Shown: positions 18,059 to 18,390 of the stretch, one piece after another
How the letters are laid out: every line of letters starts with the position of its first letter
How positions within the stretch are numbered: the first letter of the stretch is position 1
Origin: Phoronis ovalis
Taxonomy: Eukaryota > Phoronida > Phoronidae
NCBI GenBank assembly: GCA_028565635.1
Contig: JAOXYB010018240.1
Span: 1-18,390, forward strand
Direction: 5' to 3'
Length of the DNA stretch: 18,390 bases
Translations under genes and position numbers: made by a program
The notes under the pieces: model-generated
What the model was told of the DNA's origin: nothing
What the model saw: the letters and a program-made list of their open reading frames with translations, nothing else
Database searches by the model: none

Positions 18059-18390
18059 GTTAACAAAATTCATTAAAAAAATGAAATAAATGTATGGTTC
18101 AATTAACAAAAGTAGTCAATCCTTCAAAAAGTACTTTTACGCTTTATCCTATGTTACATCCAGTGCTGACAAGATTGGCAAATGAGCATTAAACATAAAT
18201 CATTAATCAGAGTCAGTAGATGTGTGCACACAAAGTAATGGAACAGAAACATGAAGGGTTGACATCTTGTTTGTTTCTAAACCACTTAAAGGGAAAAGCC
18301 AACATTTTTGATGTTTTTTTTTAATAAAAGTAATTTTTCTAATAATTCAAAATCTTCCCACCCCCCAAACAGTGATTGACAGGTTCGACA
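18059..18390 (+). other. Start of next SPRY gene intron
   Basis: Begins GTTAAC. It is AT-rich, with a poly-C run near 18359-18366. No acceptor followed by coding sequence was recognised before the window end. Confidence 0.6.

Noticed and set aside
1-18390. tRNA, rRNA or other structured RNA genes.
   Set aside because: No cloverleaf with A/B box motifs or rRNA-like segment was seen on either strand by eye; a dedicated search could not be run.

Overview
The window is metazoan genomic DNA: AT-rich, with coding exons bounded by GT/AG introns, AATAAA poly(A) signals and scattered repeat debris. Intron sizes (0.2-2.8 kb) and the mix of genes suggest an invertebrate bilaterian. The phylum cannot be fixed from the sequence; a lophotrochozoan such as a mollusc is only a guess.

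Three protein genes are recognisable. (1) Plus strand, 524-8231: the 3' five exons of a PRDM3/PRDM16 (MECOM/EVI1) orthologue. It shows the PR/SET domain end, six N-terminal zinc fingers, a PLDLS CtBP-binding motif, an acidic serine stretch and three C-terminal fingers, followed by a 3' UTR of about 1.7 kb. The 5' exons lie outside the window. (2) Minus strand, 13538-10414: a complete four-exon NUDT8-type Nudix hydrolase (247 residues), probably a mitochondrial CoA diphosphatase. It faces gene 1 tail-to-tail, and the two poly(A) signals lie about 30 bp apart. (3) Plus strand, from about 16447 to past the window end: three exons of a SPRY-domain protein of unknown identity, with a start divergent from NUDT8.

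The regions between exons carry several repeat structures. They are a 35-bp-period repeat at the left edge, a TATCG-rich element with a 75/76-bp tandem array in MECOM intron 1, a degenerate Ty3/gypsy-like protease fragment near 14.1-14.3 kb, two diverged copies of an interspersed repeat (14.67 and 15.82 kb), and a 130-bp foldback element in a SPRY-gene intron.

The most unusual observation is in NUDT8. Two different exons each have tandem upstream copies made of the 5' part of the exon plus the adjoining splice acceptor: 93-bp units at exon 2 and an 83-bp unit at exon 3. One exon-2 copy keeps an acceptor and reads in frame into the true exon, so a 31-residue insertion isoform is possible. The genes show no shared pathway; they appear to be ordinary neighbours.
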